A DNA stretch of 64,000 bases from Providencia stuartii (GTDB taxonomy: Bacteria > Pseudomonadota > Gammaproteobacteria > Enterobacterales > Enterobacteriaceae): contig NZ_CP119546.1 of assembly GCF_029277985.1 (NCBI RefSeq), positions 806,001-870,000 on the forward strand. The letters run 5' to 3'. Made by a program: the position numbers and the translations under genes. Within the stretch, counting starts at the first letter, position 1. The number at the start of each line of letters is the position of its first letter. This document shows positions 50,635 to 60,682 of this stretch, one piece after another. The notes beneath the pieces were generated by a model. The model was given only the letters and a program-made list of their open reading frames with translations, was not told the origin of the DNA and searched no databases.

Positions 50635-51848
50635 GCGTCTCCCTCTAATTCAGCGCGTAGTGCTTCGCAGGATTGCCTAAAGAGTAATAATAGGCGTTGT
50701 TCCTTCTCTTTATCGTCCAACGCTTCCTCTGCTAAACGACGTAAAAAAACCTCTTCTACAGTGAGCTCATTTAAGGTTTCATTGGCTATCGTCACAGACT
50801 GACCTTGTTGTTTACGCGCACGGCGTAATAAAACCACCTCAACAGGCAAATCCTTGACTAAGACCTCTATACGTTGTTGGATATCCGCAAGATAGTCTTG
50901 CGATGCGACTTCAATATCTAACCAAATAGGTGGGGTGTCAGGCGTATGTTTTAATGTCTTTAATTGCTTTTCAATGTCAGCAAGTGAGCCTTTTAATGTT
51001 TGTAGTGGCTGAAATAGAGGAATAGGGAGCTGACAAATTTGTGAGATTTGATGGCCGTCAAACTCCACCATACAGACACTTTTTTGTTGCTGAGCCTCAT
51101 CAAAACTTAGAGCAATAGGAGAGCCAGAGTAACGGATATGTTGCTGTCCCCCAATCGTTTGTGGGCGGTGAATATGCCCTAATGCGATGTAATCAGCAGG
51201 AGGAAATGCGCCGGAAGGGAATGCATCCAAGCTACCAATATAGATATCGCGCACAGAATCGGACACTTCGGCGCCGACAACCGTTAGGTGGCCAGTGGCA
51301 ATAATAGGGATATCTAATCCGAGTGATGCCCGTTGTTGTACTGCTAGTTGATAGCTATTTTGGTAATACTCGCTAATCGCGGTCTGTAGTGATAGCTGTT
51401 TTTCTTCGCTGCTTTGTCCTGCCACGCTCAATTGAATATCTCTTGGTCGTAGAAAAGGAATGGCACAAAGTAGTGCCCCAGGTTGGCCTTGTGCATTTTT
51501 TAAGGTGATCACCTGTGGATGGCTGCCAGAGGTGACAACCTGGGTATTTAAATACGCAAGCAACGAGCTGGTTTCGTTTAAGACCGAAACGGAATCATGA
51601 TTACCACTCAGTATGACTAGCTGGCAGCCAGTTTGTTGGAGTGACACAACGAATTGGTTGTAAAGTTCTCTCGCATAGCTAGGCGGGGAGCCTGTGTCAA
51701 AAATATCTCCGGCAACGATCACGGCATTCACTTGGTATTGTTTAACTTGCTCAATCAGCCAAGTTAAAAAGTGTTGATGCTCAACAGCTCGGTTTTTGGT
51801 GAAAAAATATTGGCCAAGGTGCCAGTCGGAGGTATGAATGATACGCAT
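50631..51848 (-). CDS. sbcD: Nuclease SbcCD, Mre11-like subunit D
   Basis: 405 residues with all metallophosphoesterase motifs: [43 protein letters not shown] and ALGHIHRPQ, followed by capping and SbcC-binding regions. Dual-metal Mn2+ nuclease. Its stop overlaps the sbcC start, so the subunits are translationally coupled. The operon is divergent from phoB, as in E. coli. Confidence 0.97.
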   Translation of the reverse strand: MRIIHTSDWHLGQYFFTKNRAVEHQHFLTWLIEQVKQYQVNAVIVAGDIFDTGSPPSYARELYNQFVVSLQQTGCQLVILSGNHDSVSVLNETSSLLAYLNTQVVTSGSHPQVITLKNAQGQPGALLCAIPFLRPRDIQLSVAGQSSEEKQLSLQTAISEYYQNSYQLAVQQRASLGLDIPIIATGHLTVVGAEVSDSVRDIYIGSLDAFPSGAFPPADYIALGHIHRPQTIGGQQHIRYSGSPIALSFDEAQQQKSVCMVEFDGHQISQICQLPIPLFQPLQTLKGSLADIEKQLKTLKHTPDTPPIWLDIEVASQDYLADIQQRIEVLVKDLPVEVVLLRRARKQQGQSVTIANETLNELTVEEVFLRRLAEEALDDKEKEQRLLLLFRQSCEALRAELEGDA

Positions 51849-52099
51849 AAGGGCTGATTCCTGCTGCTTGATAGAGTTGCGATGATGAGTATACCTTATT
51901 AGAGGTCGTTAATGGCAATATCAGAACAAATAGCGAATTGAGTGGGAAGAGATGTTAGGCATATTGCCCAGTAGATGATGATGCCGTATGAAGATAAATC
52001 CATTCACGGCATTATGTATGACAAGTTTATTTCACTAAAATGACAATTTACCACTAATATAGAAAAGAGTCGTGTCATTGGATGACAGGATTCATAATT
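51849..52099. other. sbcD-phoB divergent intergenic region
   Basis: This contains the sbcDC promoter region. I see no further gene. The phoB-proximal part ends in the Pho box annotated separately. Confidence 0.4.
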
Positions 52100-52122
52100 C
52101 TGTCATAAAAGTGACGCATAAT
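52100..52122 (+). promoter_or_regulatory. Pho box and -10 of phoBR
   Basis: CTGTCATAAAAGTGACGC (52100-52117) is a PhoB box (consensus CTGTCATAAATCTGTCAT-like), immediately followed by a -10 of CATAAT (52117-52122). The layout, with the Pho box replacing the -35, and the sequence match the autoregulated E. coli phoB promoter. Confidence 0.85.
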
Positions 52123-52164
52123 GGTTTCACTTTTAATAATCTCTTCTTATTTACAGGATTAATC

Positions 52165-52854
52165 ATGGCAAGACGCATTCTAGTTGTTGAAGATGAAGCG
52201 CCCATCCGAGAAATGGTTTGTTTTGTACTGGAGCAGAATGGTTTTCAGTCTATTGAAGCTGATGATTATGATTCCGCGATTGCGCAGTTGGTTGACCCAT
52301 TACCTGACCTAGTTCTATTGGATTGGATGATCCCAGGCGGATCCGGTATTCAAGTGATTAAGCACATGAAACGTGACAGTGATACTCGCGATGTTCCTGT
52401 GATGATGCTAACAGCAAGGGGAGAAGAAGAAGATCGCGTAAAGGGATTGGAAGTTGGTGCAGATGACTATCTAATCAAGCCTTTTTCGCCTAAAGAGTTA
52501 GTCGCGCGAGTAAAAGCCATTTTACGCCGTATTTCGCCAATGGCGACTGAAGATATTATTGAAATGAATGGGTTAACACTCGACCCAACGTCTCACCGCG
52601 TTAGCAGTAACGATGTGCCTATTGATATGGGGCCAACGGAATATAAATTATTGCATTTCTTTATGACTCACCCCGAACGCGTATATAGCCGTGAACAGTT
52701 ACTCAATTATGTGTGGGGGGCGAATGTGTATGTTGAAGATAGAACGGTTGATGTTCATATTCGTCGTCTCAGAAAAGCATTAGAGACGGAAGGGCATGAT
52801 AAAATGGTTCAAACGGTTCGTGGCACTGGCTATCGCTTTTCAGTGCGCTACTGA
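52165..52854 (+). CDS. phoB: Phosphate-response regulator PhoB
   Basis: A 229-residue OmpR/PhoB-type regulator: receiver domain ([13 protein letters not shown], phospho-acceptor Asp in [11 protein letters not shown], Lys in [21 protein letters not shown]) and winged-helix domain ([25 protein letters not shown] ... [17 protein letters not shown]). It activates the Pho regulon under phosphate starvation. I choose ATG 52165 ([11 protein letters not shown]) as in E. coli; a frame open upstream from 52072 crosses the Pho box and promoter and is not coding. Confidence 0.98.
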   Translation: MARRILVVEDEAPIREMVCFVLEQNGFQSIEADDYDSAIAQLVDPLPDLVLLDWMIPGGSGIQVIKHMKRDSDTRDVPVMMLTARGEEEDRVKGLEVGADDYLIKPFSPKELVARVKAILRRISPMATEDIIEMNGLTLDPTSHRVSSNDVPIDMGPTEYKLLHFFMTHPERVYSREQLLNYVWGANVYVEDRTVDVHIRRLRKALETEGHDKMVQTVRGTGYRFSVRY

Positions 52855-52875
52855 GAAATAACAGGAGATTCCAGT

Positions 52876-54189
52876 TTGCTTGAACGCTTATCATGGAAGC
52901 AGCTAGTTTGGGGGCTGTTTTTATTTATCTTACCAGCCTTAATATTGTCTATTTTCATCGGCCATCTAGCATGGCTTTTAGTGATTTCATTGGCGGCGGC
53001 CTTAATTTGGCATAGCTATAACCTGATGAAGCTTTCATATTGGTTATGGCTTGATCGCAGTATGCTTCCACCTGATGGCAAAGGGGGGTGGGAACCCATA
53101 TTTTATGGCATCTACCAACTTCAACAACGAAACCGTAAACGCCGTCGTGAATTAGGCCAATTGATTAAACGCTTTCGCAGTGGGGCAGAGTCTTTACCGG
53201 ATGCGGTTGTGATGATGACTCTTGAAGGTAACATTTTTTGGTGTAATCGGCATGCCCAGCACCTATTAGGTTTTCGTTGGCCGGAAGATAGCGGGCAACC
53301 TATTTTTAATTTATTGCGCTATCCTGACTTTAGTCGGTATTTCACGTTACAAAATTATGAGCAAGCGTTAACGATAGAGTTAAACAGTGGCGCTATTGTC
53401 GAATTTCGTATCTTGCCTTATAGCGAAGACCAGCTCCTAATGGTGGCTCGTGATGTCACTGAAAAGCGTCGCTTAGAAAAATCGCGTAGAGATTTCTTTG
53501 CGAACGTTAGTCATGAGCTACGGACACCGTTGACAGTCATTCAAGGTTATCTTGAAGTATTGGAAGACCAAGAAAATACTTCTCCGGCAAATAAAAAAGC
53601 CTTGATGGTGATGCAAGAGCAAGCACATCGGATGGATAATTTAGTGAAACAATTACTGCAATTATCTCGTATTGAAGTCGCGCCTCATATCAATTTAGAT
53701 GAACAAGTGAATATTCCGGTCATTTTAAAAATGATAGAGCAGGAGGCAATAAGTTTAAGCCAAGGCCGACAGCAATTGGTATTTTCAGTGGATGAAAAGT
53801 TACGTGTTTATGGTAATGAAGAGCAATTACGTAGTGCGGTAGCGAACCTTGTCTATAATGCCATTATGCACACACCGGAAGGGACGACAATTCGTGTAGG
53901 TTGGCAAAAAACACATAATGGCGCGCGCTTTAGTGTGACAGATAATGGTGCAGGGATCCCCGCAGAGCATATTCCTCGCTTAACGGAACGTTTTTATCGT
54001 GTTGATAAAGCGAGGTCTCGCCAAACTGGTGGGGGGACGGGATTAGGTCTTGCTATCGTTAAGCATGCTTTGCAGCATCATAACAGCCAGTTAGTGATAA
54101 CCAGTCAGTTAGGCAAGGGGAGTGAATTCTCATTTACCTTACCGCCAGTGTTAATTGTCGTAGATAAAAAGGCGAATAAAACAGCATAA
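52876..54189 (+). CDS. phoR: Phosphate sensor histidine kinase PhoR
   Basis: 437 residues starting at TTG ([13 protein letters not shown]..., identical in register to E. coli PhoR), with an AGGAG site. Two membrane helices, a short PAS domain ([18 protein letters not shown]), the phospho-His box [19 protein letters not shown], and ATPase motifs [22 protein letters not shown] and [13 protein letters not shown] are all present. It phosphorylates PhoB when the Pst/PhoU complex senses low phosphate. 21 bp after phoB. Confidence 0.97.
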   Translation: MLERLSWKQLVWGLFLFILPALILSIFIGHLAWLLVISLAAALIWHSYNLMKLSYWLWLDRSMLPPDGKGGWEPIFYGIYQLQQRNRKRRRELGQLIKRFRSGAESLPDAVVMMTLEGNIFWCNRHAQHLLGFRWPEDSGQPIFNLLRYPDFSRYFTLQNYEQALTIELNSGAIVEFRILPYSEDQLLMVARDVTEKRRLEKSRRDFFANVSHELRTPLTVIQGYLEVLEDQENTSPANKKALMVMQEQAHRMDNLVKQLLQLSRIEVAPHINLDEQVNIPVILKMIEQEAISLSQGRQQLVFSVDEKLRVYGNEEQLRSAVANLVYNAIMHTPEGTTIRVGWQKTHNGARFSVTDNGAGIPAEHIPRLTERFYRVDKARSRQTGGGTGLGLAIVKHALQHHNSQLVITSQLGKGSEFSFTLPPVLIVVDKKANKTA

Positions 54190-54212
54190 AGAGGTCATGA
54201 TTACCCGACTAA

Positions 54213-54231
54213 AAGCGGCATACAGCCGCTT
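54213..54231. repeat. Hairpin B1 (left bracket of repeat copy B)
   Basis: AAGCGGC-ATACA-GCCGCTT, a 7-bp stem about 25 bp after phoR. The identical 19 bases recur at 54372. Without the intervening element it would be the phoR terminator. Confidence 0.8.
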
Positions 54232-54371
54232 GAGGTTGTTGACAAAGTGGGATAAAAACGTAGTTTTTCCCGCTTTGTGTTATCAGCCGAAAATCAATAA
54301 ATTGATTTCCTCGTTTATTTTCAAAACCTACTCGACTTGTCGCCAAACATCATAGGTTTGTCAGCCGTCTG
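54232..54371 (+). repeat. ~140-bp intergenic repeat, copy B
   Basis: Nearly identical to the element at 57472. It contains hairpin 1, ACAAAGTGGG (54242-54251) / CCCGCTTTGT (54269-54278) with one G-U pair; a palindromic AAATCAAT-AA-ATTGATTT block; and a distal stem around CCAAAC ... GGTTTG. There is no open reading frame. It is bracketed by identical copies of hairpin AAGCGGCATACAGCCGCTT. Confidence 0.85.
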
Positions 54372-54394
54372 AAGCGGCATACAGCCGCTTTTAC
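54372..54394 (+). terminator. Hairpin B2, phoR-distal terminator (right bracket of copy B)
   Basis: AAGCGGCATACAGCCGCTT followed by TTAC; exact duplicate of the hairpin at 54213. Confidence 0.75.
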
Positions 54395-54897
54395 TGTTCT
54401 TGTACTCTAGAAAGCCAGTCTTTATATATTAGGCGTTCTTTCGGTATATGAGGCAATGTTTCTATATTCCATTGATTTATATTAAAAACATACTCAATTA
54501 CTACAGAAATGCCTATTTTTATCTAGCAATCTCGAATTAGATATCATTAAACTCGAAGGAGAGTTGAGTGTTTATTGGTTGTTTTTTATTCAAATCATAT
54601 AGCGCATATTGTTACTTTACTGACAGTAATCACTAGTTATAAAAAATACTTTAGAGTTTTATTCTTGTTTTTCGCTTTGCTCTTGCCTTTTTTCCCTATA
54701 AAAGTTTTACTTGTAGCCAGTTATTGGCGATTTTTTCTGTTTTTTGATTTTTAATCTTGCCTGATGTGATAAAACATACAGATTGTATTGTTTATCATCT
54801 TGTTAATTAGAATTCTATACCGCCACTTATAATTCAAAGAGTTACTTATTAGTGACTCTATATTTATTAACATTGTTACATAGATTCAACATAAAAT
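54395..54897. other. Intergenic region upstream of brnQ
   Basis: AT-rich, no gene. A small hairpin (AGAGT ... ACTCT, ~54837-54858) lies just before brnQ. No clear Shine-Dalgarno precedes the brnQ ATG. Confidence 0.4.
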
Positions 54898-56223
54898 ATG
54901 GCTCATCGTTTAACATCCAGAGATATTCTTGCTTTAGGTTTTATGACCTTTGCGCTTTTTGTGGGGGCTGGAAATATCATATTTCCGCCTATGGTTGGTT
55001 TACAAGCAGGTGAACAAGTTTGGACGGCTGCATTAGGGTTCCTTGTTACAGGTGTCGGTCTCCCCGTTTTAACGGTCGTGGCATTAGCCAAAGTTGGAGG
55101 GGGCATTGAGGCACTGAGTACTCCAGTAGGAAAAACAGCAGGCTTATTGCTAGCGGTTGTCGCTTACCTCTCTGTGGGACCTTTATTTGCCACGCCACGT
55201 ACTGCTACAGTGTCTTATAAAGTGGGTATTGCACCATTATTGGGTGGTGAATCTGACATCTCATTATTGATTTACAGCGCAATTTACTTTGTTTTGGTTA
55301 TTGGTATTTCACTGTATCCAGGCAAGTTATTAGATAGTGTTGGGCATATATTGGCACCGGTCAAAATGCTTGCTTTGGCCATTTTAGGGGTTGCGGCAGT
55401 ATTGTGGCCAGCGGGTCAACCAATACCATCAACGGATGAATATCGAGAGATGGCATTTTCGAATGGTTTCATTAACGGTTATCTAACGATGGACACATTG
55501 GGTGCAATGGTGTTCGGTATCGTTATCGTTAATGCAGCCCGTTCACGCGGTATTGAGAATTCGTCGTTGTTGACGCGCTATACCATGTGGGCAGGTTTGA
55601 TTGCGGGTCTATTGTTGACACTGGTTTATCTATCCCTATTTAAATTGGGCGAAAATAGCGCTTCTATTATCCCAAACCCACAGGATGGTGCGGATATTTT
55701 GCATGCCTATGTTCAGTATACATTTGGTAATTACGGTAGCTTTTTCCTTGCGGTACTGATTTTTGTTGCCTGTATGGTGACTGCTGTTGGGCTGACTTGT
55801 GCTTGCGCAGAGTTCTTTAGTCGATATGTCCCCATTTCTTATCGCACATTAGTACTCATACTGGGGGTGTTTTCCATGGTGGTCTCTAACCTTGGTTTGA
55901 GTAAATTGATTGCCTTTTCAGTGCCTGTGCTTGTCGCGATTTATCCTCCATGTATTGTTTTGATCTTACTCAGCTTCACATTGAAATGGTGGCGTAATCC
56001 AAGTGTGGTCATTGCTCCTACGATGTTAACCAGTTTTATTGTTGGGTTAGTGGGGGCTGCCAAAGCTTCTGAGCATTTGAAAACCTATATTCCTGATTGG
56101 ATGACGGCTATCCCACTATATCAGCAAGATTTAGCGTGGCTGTTGCCCTCTGTGATTGTGTTAGCTGTCGCGGCAGTGTGTGACCGAATGATTGAGCCAA
56201 GTAAGGCGCATAAACCTGTTTAA
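54898..56223 (+). CDS. brnQ: Branched-chain amino acid / cation symporter BrnQ
   Basis: A 441-residue LIVCS-family permease with twelve hydrophobic segments. It closely follows E. coli BrnQ ([82 protein letters not shown]). It imports Leu, Ile and Val with Na+ or H+. phoBR-brnQ is the E. coli order too. The ATG lacks a recognisable Shine-Dalgarno, and a strong hairpin terminator follows. Confidence 0.96.
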   Translation: MAHRLTSRDILALGFMTFALFVGAGNIIFPPMVGLQAGEQVWTAALGFLVTGVGLPVLTVVALAKVGGGIEALSTPVGKTAGLLLAVVAYLSVGPLFATPRTATVSYKVGIAPLLGGESDISLLIYSAIYFVLVIGISLYPGKLLDSVGHILAPVKMLALAILGVAAVLWPAGQPIPSTDEYREMAFSNGFINGYLTMDTLGAMVFGIVIVNAARSRGIENSSLLTRYTMWAGLIAGLLLTLVYLSLFKLGENSASIIPNPQDGADILHAYVQYTFGNYGSFFLAVLIFVACMVTAVGLTCACAEFFSRYVPISYRTLVLILGVFSMVVSNLGLSKLIAFSVPVLVAIYPPCIVLILLSFTLKWWRNPSVVIAPTMLTSFIVGLVGAAKASEHLKTYIPDWMTAIPLYQQDLAWLLPSVIVLAVAAVCDRMIEPSKAHKPV

Positions 56224-56238
56224 TGACGAAAGGATTCA

Positions 56239-56272
56239 CAGTAAAAAGGAGCCATTAGGCTCCTTTTTACTG
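56239..56272. terminator. Bidirectional terminator after brnQ
   Basis: CAGTAAAAAGGAGCC (56239-56253), loop ATTA, GGCTCCTTTTTACTG (56258-56272): a perfect 15-bp stem serving both convergent genes. Confidence 0.92.
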
Positions 56273-56300
56273 TTAAATATAAGCTATCGGTAAAATTGAC

Positions 56301-57317
56301 TTACACGTCAGTTATTTCATCATATTCCCCATGAATACCGTATGTTGAGAACTGAAGCTGTGTTGGTTGAGGAATATTCGCTGTTGATTTTGTTGAGGCG
56401 CAAGGCGCTAGATGATTGAGCTGTTCTTGGGTGACCTCTGAAGCGTACTGCTTAATTTTATGAAGATTGAACACCTTACCGTTTTCAAATTCTGTCATCA
56501 CATGGTTGATAATGTTATTGCCAAGGGTTGTGATGATGGTATTGATCTCTTTTGTCATATTTTGTGCATTTTCACGCTTTTGGCTTTCTGTGAGCCCTTG
56601 TGTATTAAAATCGATGGTTTTAATCGCCTTATTATATGAATTCATTGCGACATGATATGCGGTGTAGGGAGAACTATCTTTTAAATTAATATGTTCATCG
56701 GTTAATTCAAATTTGGTTATCACCGCATCTAACACTTTACTTTTTATTTGTTCGATTTCTACGGGTGTCAGCGTAATGGCCGTAGATTGGTGATTGGCTC
56801 TCCATTCTTCAATCGTAGCACACACTGCTGTATTGATAGTCCTAGCTATAGCGAGTGATCTTTCCAGCTGAGCATGTTGCTGACGTCCTTCTTCCATCAG
56901 GATTTGAACGATTTGGTTGTTTGATTGATATCGCGAATGAATTTTTCCTTCTTGATGACTCTTCGGTTGTTTTAAGTGTGAGAGTATATCCATCATTCTA
57001 AGGGTTCTTTGCGGGTGTTTAAGTCTATCTAATTTATTGACACTTTTAAGTTGTGCCTTAAGTTCACGTCTAACACCTTTTATTAATTCGGAATTGCTAT
57101 GCTGTTGATAATCAGTCAGTAATTTTTCTTTATTAAAATGAATAAAACGGCCATTTAATGGGAATGTATAAGATTCATTTGTATTGCTGATACTGTCAAC
57201 GTGGTTGGGCTGTAATCTCTGAGGGGATGAGTCTGCTGAACTTTTCGTTGAGCGAGTATTATGATTAGTGAAAACAAGGGCGGAAGGAGCCTCGTTTTTT
57301 GGAAATGTGTTGATCAT
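56301..57317 (-). CDS. Orphan hypothetical protein, possibly secreted
   Basis: 338 residues, not recognised. The first ~45 residues are low-complexity and Ser/Thr/Asn-rich (NTFPKNEAPSALVFTNHN...) without a Sec signal. After NTNESYTFP (45-53) the rest is charged and mostly helical (GVRRELKAQLKSVNKL; AQLERSLAIARTINTAVCATIEEW; VEIEQIKSKVLDAVITKF). A disordered Ser/Thr-rich N terminus on a helical body is common among type III effectors, but no secretion gene is in the window. It interrupts core synteny between brnQ and ggt. The protein at 61812 has a similar NNNETFSLP motif at the same junction. Confidence 0.65.
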   Translation of the reverse strand: MINTFPKNEAPSALVFTNHNTRSTKSSADSSPQRLQPNHVDSISNTNESYTFPLNGRFIHFNKEKLLTDYQQHSNSELIKGVRRELKAQLKSVNKLDRLKHPQRTLRMMDILSHLKQPKSHQEGKIHSRYQSNNQIVQILMEEGRQQHAQLERSLAIARTINTAVCATIEEWRANHQSTAITLTPVEIEQIKSKVLDAVITKFELTDEHINLKDSSPYTAYHVAMNSYNKAIKTIDFNTQGLTESQKRENAQNMTKEINTIITTLGNNIINHVMTEFENGKVFNLHKIKQYASEVTQEQLNHLAPCASTKSTANIPQPTQLQFSTYGIHGEYDEITDV

Positions 57318-57451
57318 AATAATTCCTTTGTTAATTGTATATTATGGAATTATATGAAACGCTGAATAAGCGTCTTTCAAAAAAAGAGACACGTTCCTCT
57401 TGGAAGATGAATCAATAACCGCAAAGGGATGTTCTGATCTCTAATATTAAA

Positions 57452-57471
57452 AAGCGGGATGGCTCCCGCTT
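57452..57471. repeat. Hairpin C1 (left bracket of repeat copy C)
   Basis: AAGCGGGATGGCTCCCGCTT, an 8-bp stem with loop TGGC. The same 20 bases recur at 57615, but differ from the brackets of copy B. Confidence 0.8.
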
Positions 57472-57614
57472 GAGGTTGTTGACAAAGTGGGATAAAAGCG
57501 TGGTTTTTCCCCACTTTGTGTTATCAGCCGAAAATCAATAAATTGATTTTCCTCGTTTATTTTCAATAACCTATTCGACTTGCTGCCAAACATAATAGGT
57601 TTGGCAGCAGTCTA
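57472..57614 (+). repeat. ~140-bp intergenic repeat, copy C
   Basis: It starts GAGGTTGTTGACAAAGTGGG and matches copy B throughout. Hairpin 1 here is ACAAAGTGGG / CCCACTTTGT, restoring a Watson-Crick U-A pair where copy B has U-G and copy A has C-G. The distal stem is perfect: GCTGCCAAAC-ATAATAG-GTTTGGCAGC. It is non-coding and bracketed by identical AAGCGGGATGGCTCCCGCTT hairpins. Confidence 0.85.
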
Positions 57615-57638
57615 AAGCGGGATGGCTCCCGCTTTTTT
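57615..57638. terminator. Hairpin C2 (right bracket of copy C), beyond ggt
   Basis: AAGCGGGATGGCTCCCGCTT followed by TTTTGG, eight bases beyond the 3' end of ggt (minus strand). The A-rich left arm gives T's in the ggt direction. Confidence 0.75.
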
Positions 57639-57646
57639 GGAGAAGA

Positions 57647-59413
57647 TTAATTCACGCCAACAGCACTTCCTGCTGGACGGCGAACATCGTTGGAACCGTA
57701 AATATAGCCTTGGCGAACTTTACCTGAGACGGCTGCGTCATTACCTGAGGAGTCTGTTTTAGCGCCTTTCGCATCCGGCACAGGCACCATAATTAGCTCA
57801 GCAGCTCCCCATGGCGTTTGTTCAACCATTTTATAGCCCATTTTATCGAGTAAGGCTAAGCTATCTTTAGATACTCCTCGTTCTTCATAGTAAACCTCGT
57901 CTGGTAACCATTGATGATGAATACGTGGTGCATTAACGGCTTCTTGAGGAGGCATGCCATGGTCGATAATGTTCAATGCAGTTTGTAATGTGATGGATAT
58001 GATCCGTGAGCCGCCAGGAGAGCCTAGCACAAGGTATACATTGCTATCTTTTGTCACGATGGTTGGGCTCATTGATGACAATGGTCGTTTACCCGGAGCA
58101 ATCGAATTTCTTTCCCCTTGGACTAATCCATACAGATTTTTTTCACCAACTTTAGTCGTGAAATCATCCATTTCATCATTTAAGAAAAAGCCCGTACCCG
58201 GTGGGATGACTACAGAACCGAAGCGACCATTAATGGTATAAGTCGTGGATACCGCATTGCCTTTATCATCGACCACAGAGTAGTGAGTGGTTTCAGGTTT
58301 TTCGTGAGGCCCGACACCCGGCTGCACTTGTGTTGATGGTGTCGCTTGACCTGGTTTGATCTCTTTGCGTAGCTCGTCAGCGTAGGCTTTACTTAACAAT
58401 TTATCCGTTGGATTCTTAACGAAGGCAGGGTCGCCTAAGAAGGTATTTCTATCCATATAGGCATGGCGCATCGCTTCAGTTAGTGTATGGATATATTCTG
58501 CCGAGTTAAAACCCATTTCTTTGAGGTCATAGCCTTCTAAGATGTTGAGCGTTTGGCAGATCGTCACTCCCCCTGAGCTTGGTGGCGGTGCTGAAATGAA
58601 CTTATAGCCGCGATAGGTACAGCTAACAGGGGTGGTATCGGTGATTGTATAATTAGCGAAATCTTTAGCGGTGAGTATTCCGCCGTTCTTTTTCGATGCT
58701 TCCTCAACAATTTTCGGGATCTCTCCTTCATAAAAGGCGCTAGGGCCTTCTTTAGCAATTTTTTCGAGGGTATTTGCTAGGTCAGTTTGAACGAGCAAAT
58801 CACCGGGTTGGAAAGGGCTACCATCCGGTTTTAAAAAGATACGCGCGACTTCAGGGTCCTGCTTAAATCGTTCAGTGGTTGTATCGAGAACATCGGTATC
58901 CGCCCGTGTTAAAACAAAGCCCTCTCGGGCTAATTTAATGGCGGGTGCCATCACTTGCTGGCGGCTCATTGAACCGTATTTTTCGAGCGCGTAATCAAGC
59001 CCTTTTACTGTTCCGGGGACGCCAGATGCTAAGTAACCGTAAAGACTTGCGCCTTCTATTAAGTTGCCATTGTTATCTAAGTACATATTGGCGCTAGCCG
59101 CATCAGGGGCAGTTTCACGGAAATTGATAAAAATATCTTTACCATCAGCAAGGTGGAGAGTCATAAAACCGCCTCCACCAATATTACCGCAGCATGGGTT
59201 TACGACCGCTTGAGCGTAACCTACAGCCACGGCAGCATCGACAGCATTCCCACCTGAATTAAGAATATCAGCGCCAATTTGAGAGGCTAAGTGCTGGGAA
59301 GATACCACCATCCCTTTTTTGGCTTCCACTGCTGGCTCTGAGGCTGCAAACAGCTGAGGTGAGATAAGTAGCGAAAGTAATAAGGCAGAAGGGCGCCATG
59401 ATGTTTTTATCAT
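57647..59413 (-). CDS. ggt: Periplasmic gamma-glutamyltranspeptidase
   Basis: An Ntn-hydrolase that cleaves glutathione and transfers gamma-glutamyl groups. 588 residues from ATG 59413 (GGGAGAT site); upstream ATG 59467 would place eighteen residues before the signal peptide (SALLLSLLISPQLFAAS). The autocleavage/nucleophile Thr is in KPETTHYSVVDDKGNAVSTTY, and the substrate pocket in PLSSMSPTIV and GSPGGSRII. The proenzyme splits into large and small subunits. Glutathione breakdown supplies Cys-Gly and glutamate. Confidence 0.95.
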   Translation of the reverse strand: MIKTSWRPSALLLSLLISPQLFAASEPAVEAKKGMVVSSQHLASQIGADILNSGGNAVDAAVAVGYAQAVVNPCCGNIGGGGFMTLHLADGKDIFINFRETAPDAASANMYLDNNGNLIEGASLYGYLASGVPGTVKGLDYALEKYGSMSRQQVMAPAIKLAREGFVLTRADTDVLDTTTERFKQDPEVARIFLKPDGSPFQPGDLLVQTDLANTLEKIAKEGPSAFYEGEIPKIVEEASKKNGGILTAKDFANYTITDTTPVSCTYRGYKFISAPPPSSGGVTICQTLNILEGYDLKEMGFNSAEYIHTLTEAMRHAYMDRNTFLGDPAFVKNPTDKLLSKAYADELRKEIKPGQATPSTQVQPGVGPHEKPETTHYSVVDDKGNAVSTTYTINGRFGSVVIPPGTGFFLNDEMDDFTTKVGEKNLYGLVQGERNSIAPGKRPLSSMSPTIVTKDSNVYLVLGSPGGSRIISITLQTALNIIDHGMPPQEAVNAPRIHHQWLPDEVYYEERGVSKDSLALLDKMGYKMVEQTPWGAAELIMVPVPDAKGAKTDSSGNDAAVSGKVRQGYIYGSNDVRRPAGSAVGVN

Positions 59414-59649
59414 TCGTATCTCCCGATAATTAAAATAGTATAGGGTTATTATGATGTTGTGTAACACAAATGACTAAATGGGTCGATTTGTTAATCAATT
59501 GTGTATTTTATGTATAGCACAAAATAGATGAGCAGGCCGAGAGATCGGTATGAGAATATGATTAAAATGAGAGGAAATAAATTTTATTCTCGAGCCTAGA
59601 GAAGGGAAGAGTAGAGCCCTAGGCGAGAGCTCTACCGAAGTGAGTTAAC

Positions 59650-60270
59650 TTATTTTGCATTGAATAATGCGATGTGGATCCAACCATTGTTCGTCAGCAC
59701 TAGTGGTGATTGCTGCGATTTTTCAGCGCGTTCTTGGGCTGATTTGATTTGTGGGTATGCGGCGATGACTTTTTCATTTTTAGCCCATGGCGCAACATCT
59801 TCAATTTTTTGTTTGAAGTTAGCGATAGAAATTTTTTGCCCGCCACGTTCAGCTGGCTCAGTAAAGTTGGTCACTTCCGTTACAACGAGTTTACCTGTAC
59901 AGAAACTCCCGCGTCCTGAAAATTCAGCCTTGGTTTCATCAAAGAATTTTTGACCTTCATTAGTCAGTGTAAATTCAACGCCCTCACCTGATTTTTCTTT
60001 GCCCCACATATCCTTGATGACAATTTCTTTTTCTGATTTATTTAATAGCCCAGCATCAACTAAACTGTTTAATTGTTCTATTTTTGTCGCATTTGATTGT
60101 GCTAAAAACCCCGCAGGAAAGGCTCCTGTATTAATACAAATAGCCGGTTTAGTATCGAGATAATCTTGAATAGACTTTTTGAAATTACTTTCAGAAGCAG
60201 TTTGGTTATTATCGCAGCCAGCGAGGAAAGTCGCTGCAATAGCAAGAGAAGCTAACATTTTAAATTTCAT
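59650..60270 (-). CDS. Putative lipoprotein of unknown function
   Basis: 206 residues with a clear lipoprotein signal (LASLAIAATFLAGC, lipobox Cys19, followed by DNN). Asp at +2 suggests inner-membrane retention by the Lol rule. The mature part has two more Cys (PAICINTGAF and GSFCTGKLVV) and ends in LVLTNNGWIHIALFNAK. I do not recognise a family. It is monocistronic, between ggt and the peroxiredoxin gene. Confidence 0.78.
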   Translation of the reverse strand: MKFKMLASLAIAATFLAGCDNNQTASESNFKKSIQDYLDTKPAICINTGAFPAGFLAQSNATKIEQLNSLVDAGLLNKSEKEIVIKDMWGKEKSGEGVEFTLTNEGQKFFDETKAEFSGRGSFCTGKLVVTEVTNFTEPAERGGQKISIANFKQKIEDVAPWAKNEKVIAAYPQIKSAQERAEKSQQSPLVLTNNGWIHIALFNAK

Positions 60271-60636
60271 TGTATTCCTATCCTAATCGACTTACGTATA
60301 TTTATTGCTGTTATAAAGATCATTATAACGACTATGATGACGATATTTTTGTAACTATTTGATATAAAAATAATTTACGTATCGAGATATAGATGATTAA
60401 CAGACTTACCCCAAAAATATCATTAAATTCAATAAGGCTTATTCAATAGTGAATGTAACTATTTGTTGATAAATGTAACCATATTATAAATATTCACCAC
60501 ATGAAAGTATGAGGCGCTATATATCATTTGATATATGGTTTTTTATCTTCAATTGAGAATTTTCTGGTCTGAGATATTTAAAAAAGGAAGAAAAAACAGA
60601 AGGAAATAACAGGGAAAATGAGAACGATACCTAAAA
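60271..60636. other. AT-rich gene-free region
   Basis: No gene is visible. A perfect small hairpin, ATATATCA-TT-TGATATAT (60519-60536), followed by GGTTTTTTATC reads as a plus-strand terminator-like element without a gene before it. Confidence 0.4.
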
Positions 60637-60660
60637 GGCCAGCATAAAATTATGCTGGCC
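60633..60660 (-). terminator. Terminator of the peroxiredoxin gene
   Basis: GGCCAGCATA (60637-60646) pairs with TATGCTGGCC (60651-60660). On the minus strand it is followed by TTTTAG. Confidence 0.85.
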
Positions 60661-60682
60661 CATAAAAACTGAAAAGATCTAA

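Noticed and set aside
54213..57638. CRISPR-like array from recurring hairpins
   Set aside because: There are only two pairs of hairpins, the spacers between each pair are homologous to each other, and no cas gene is present.
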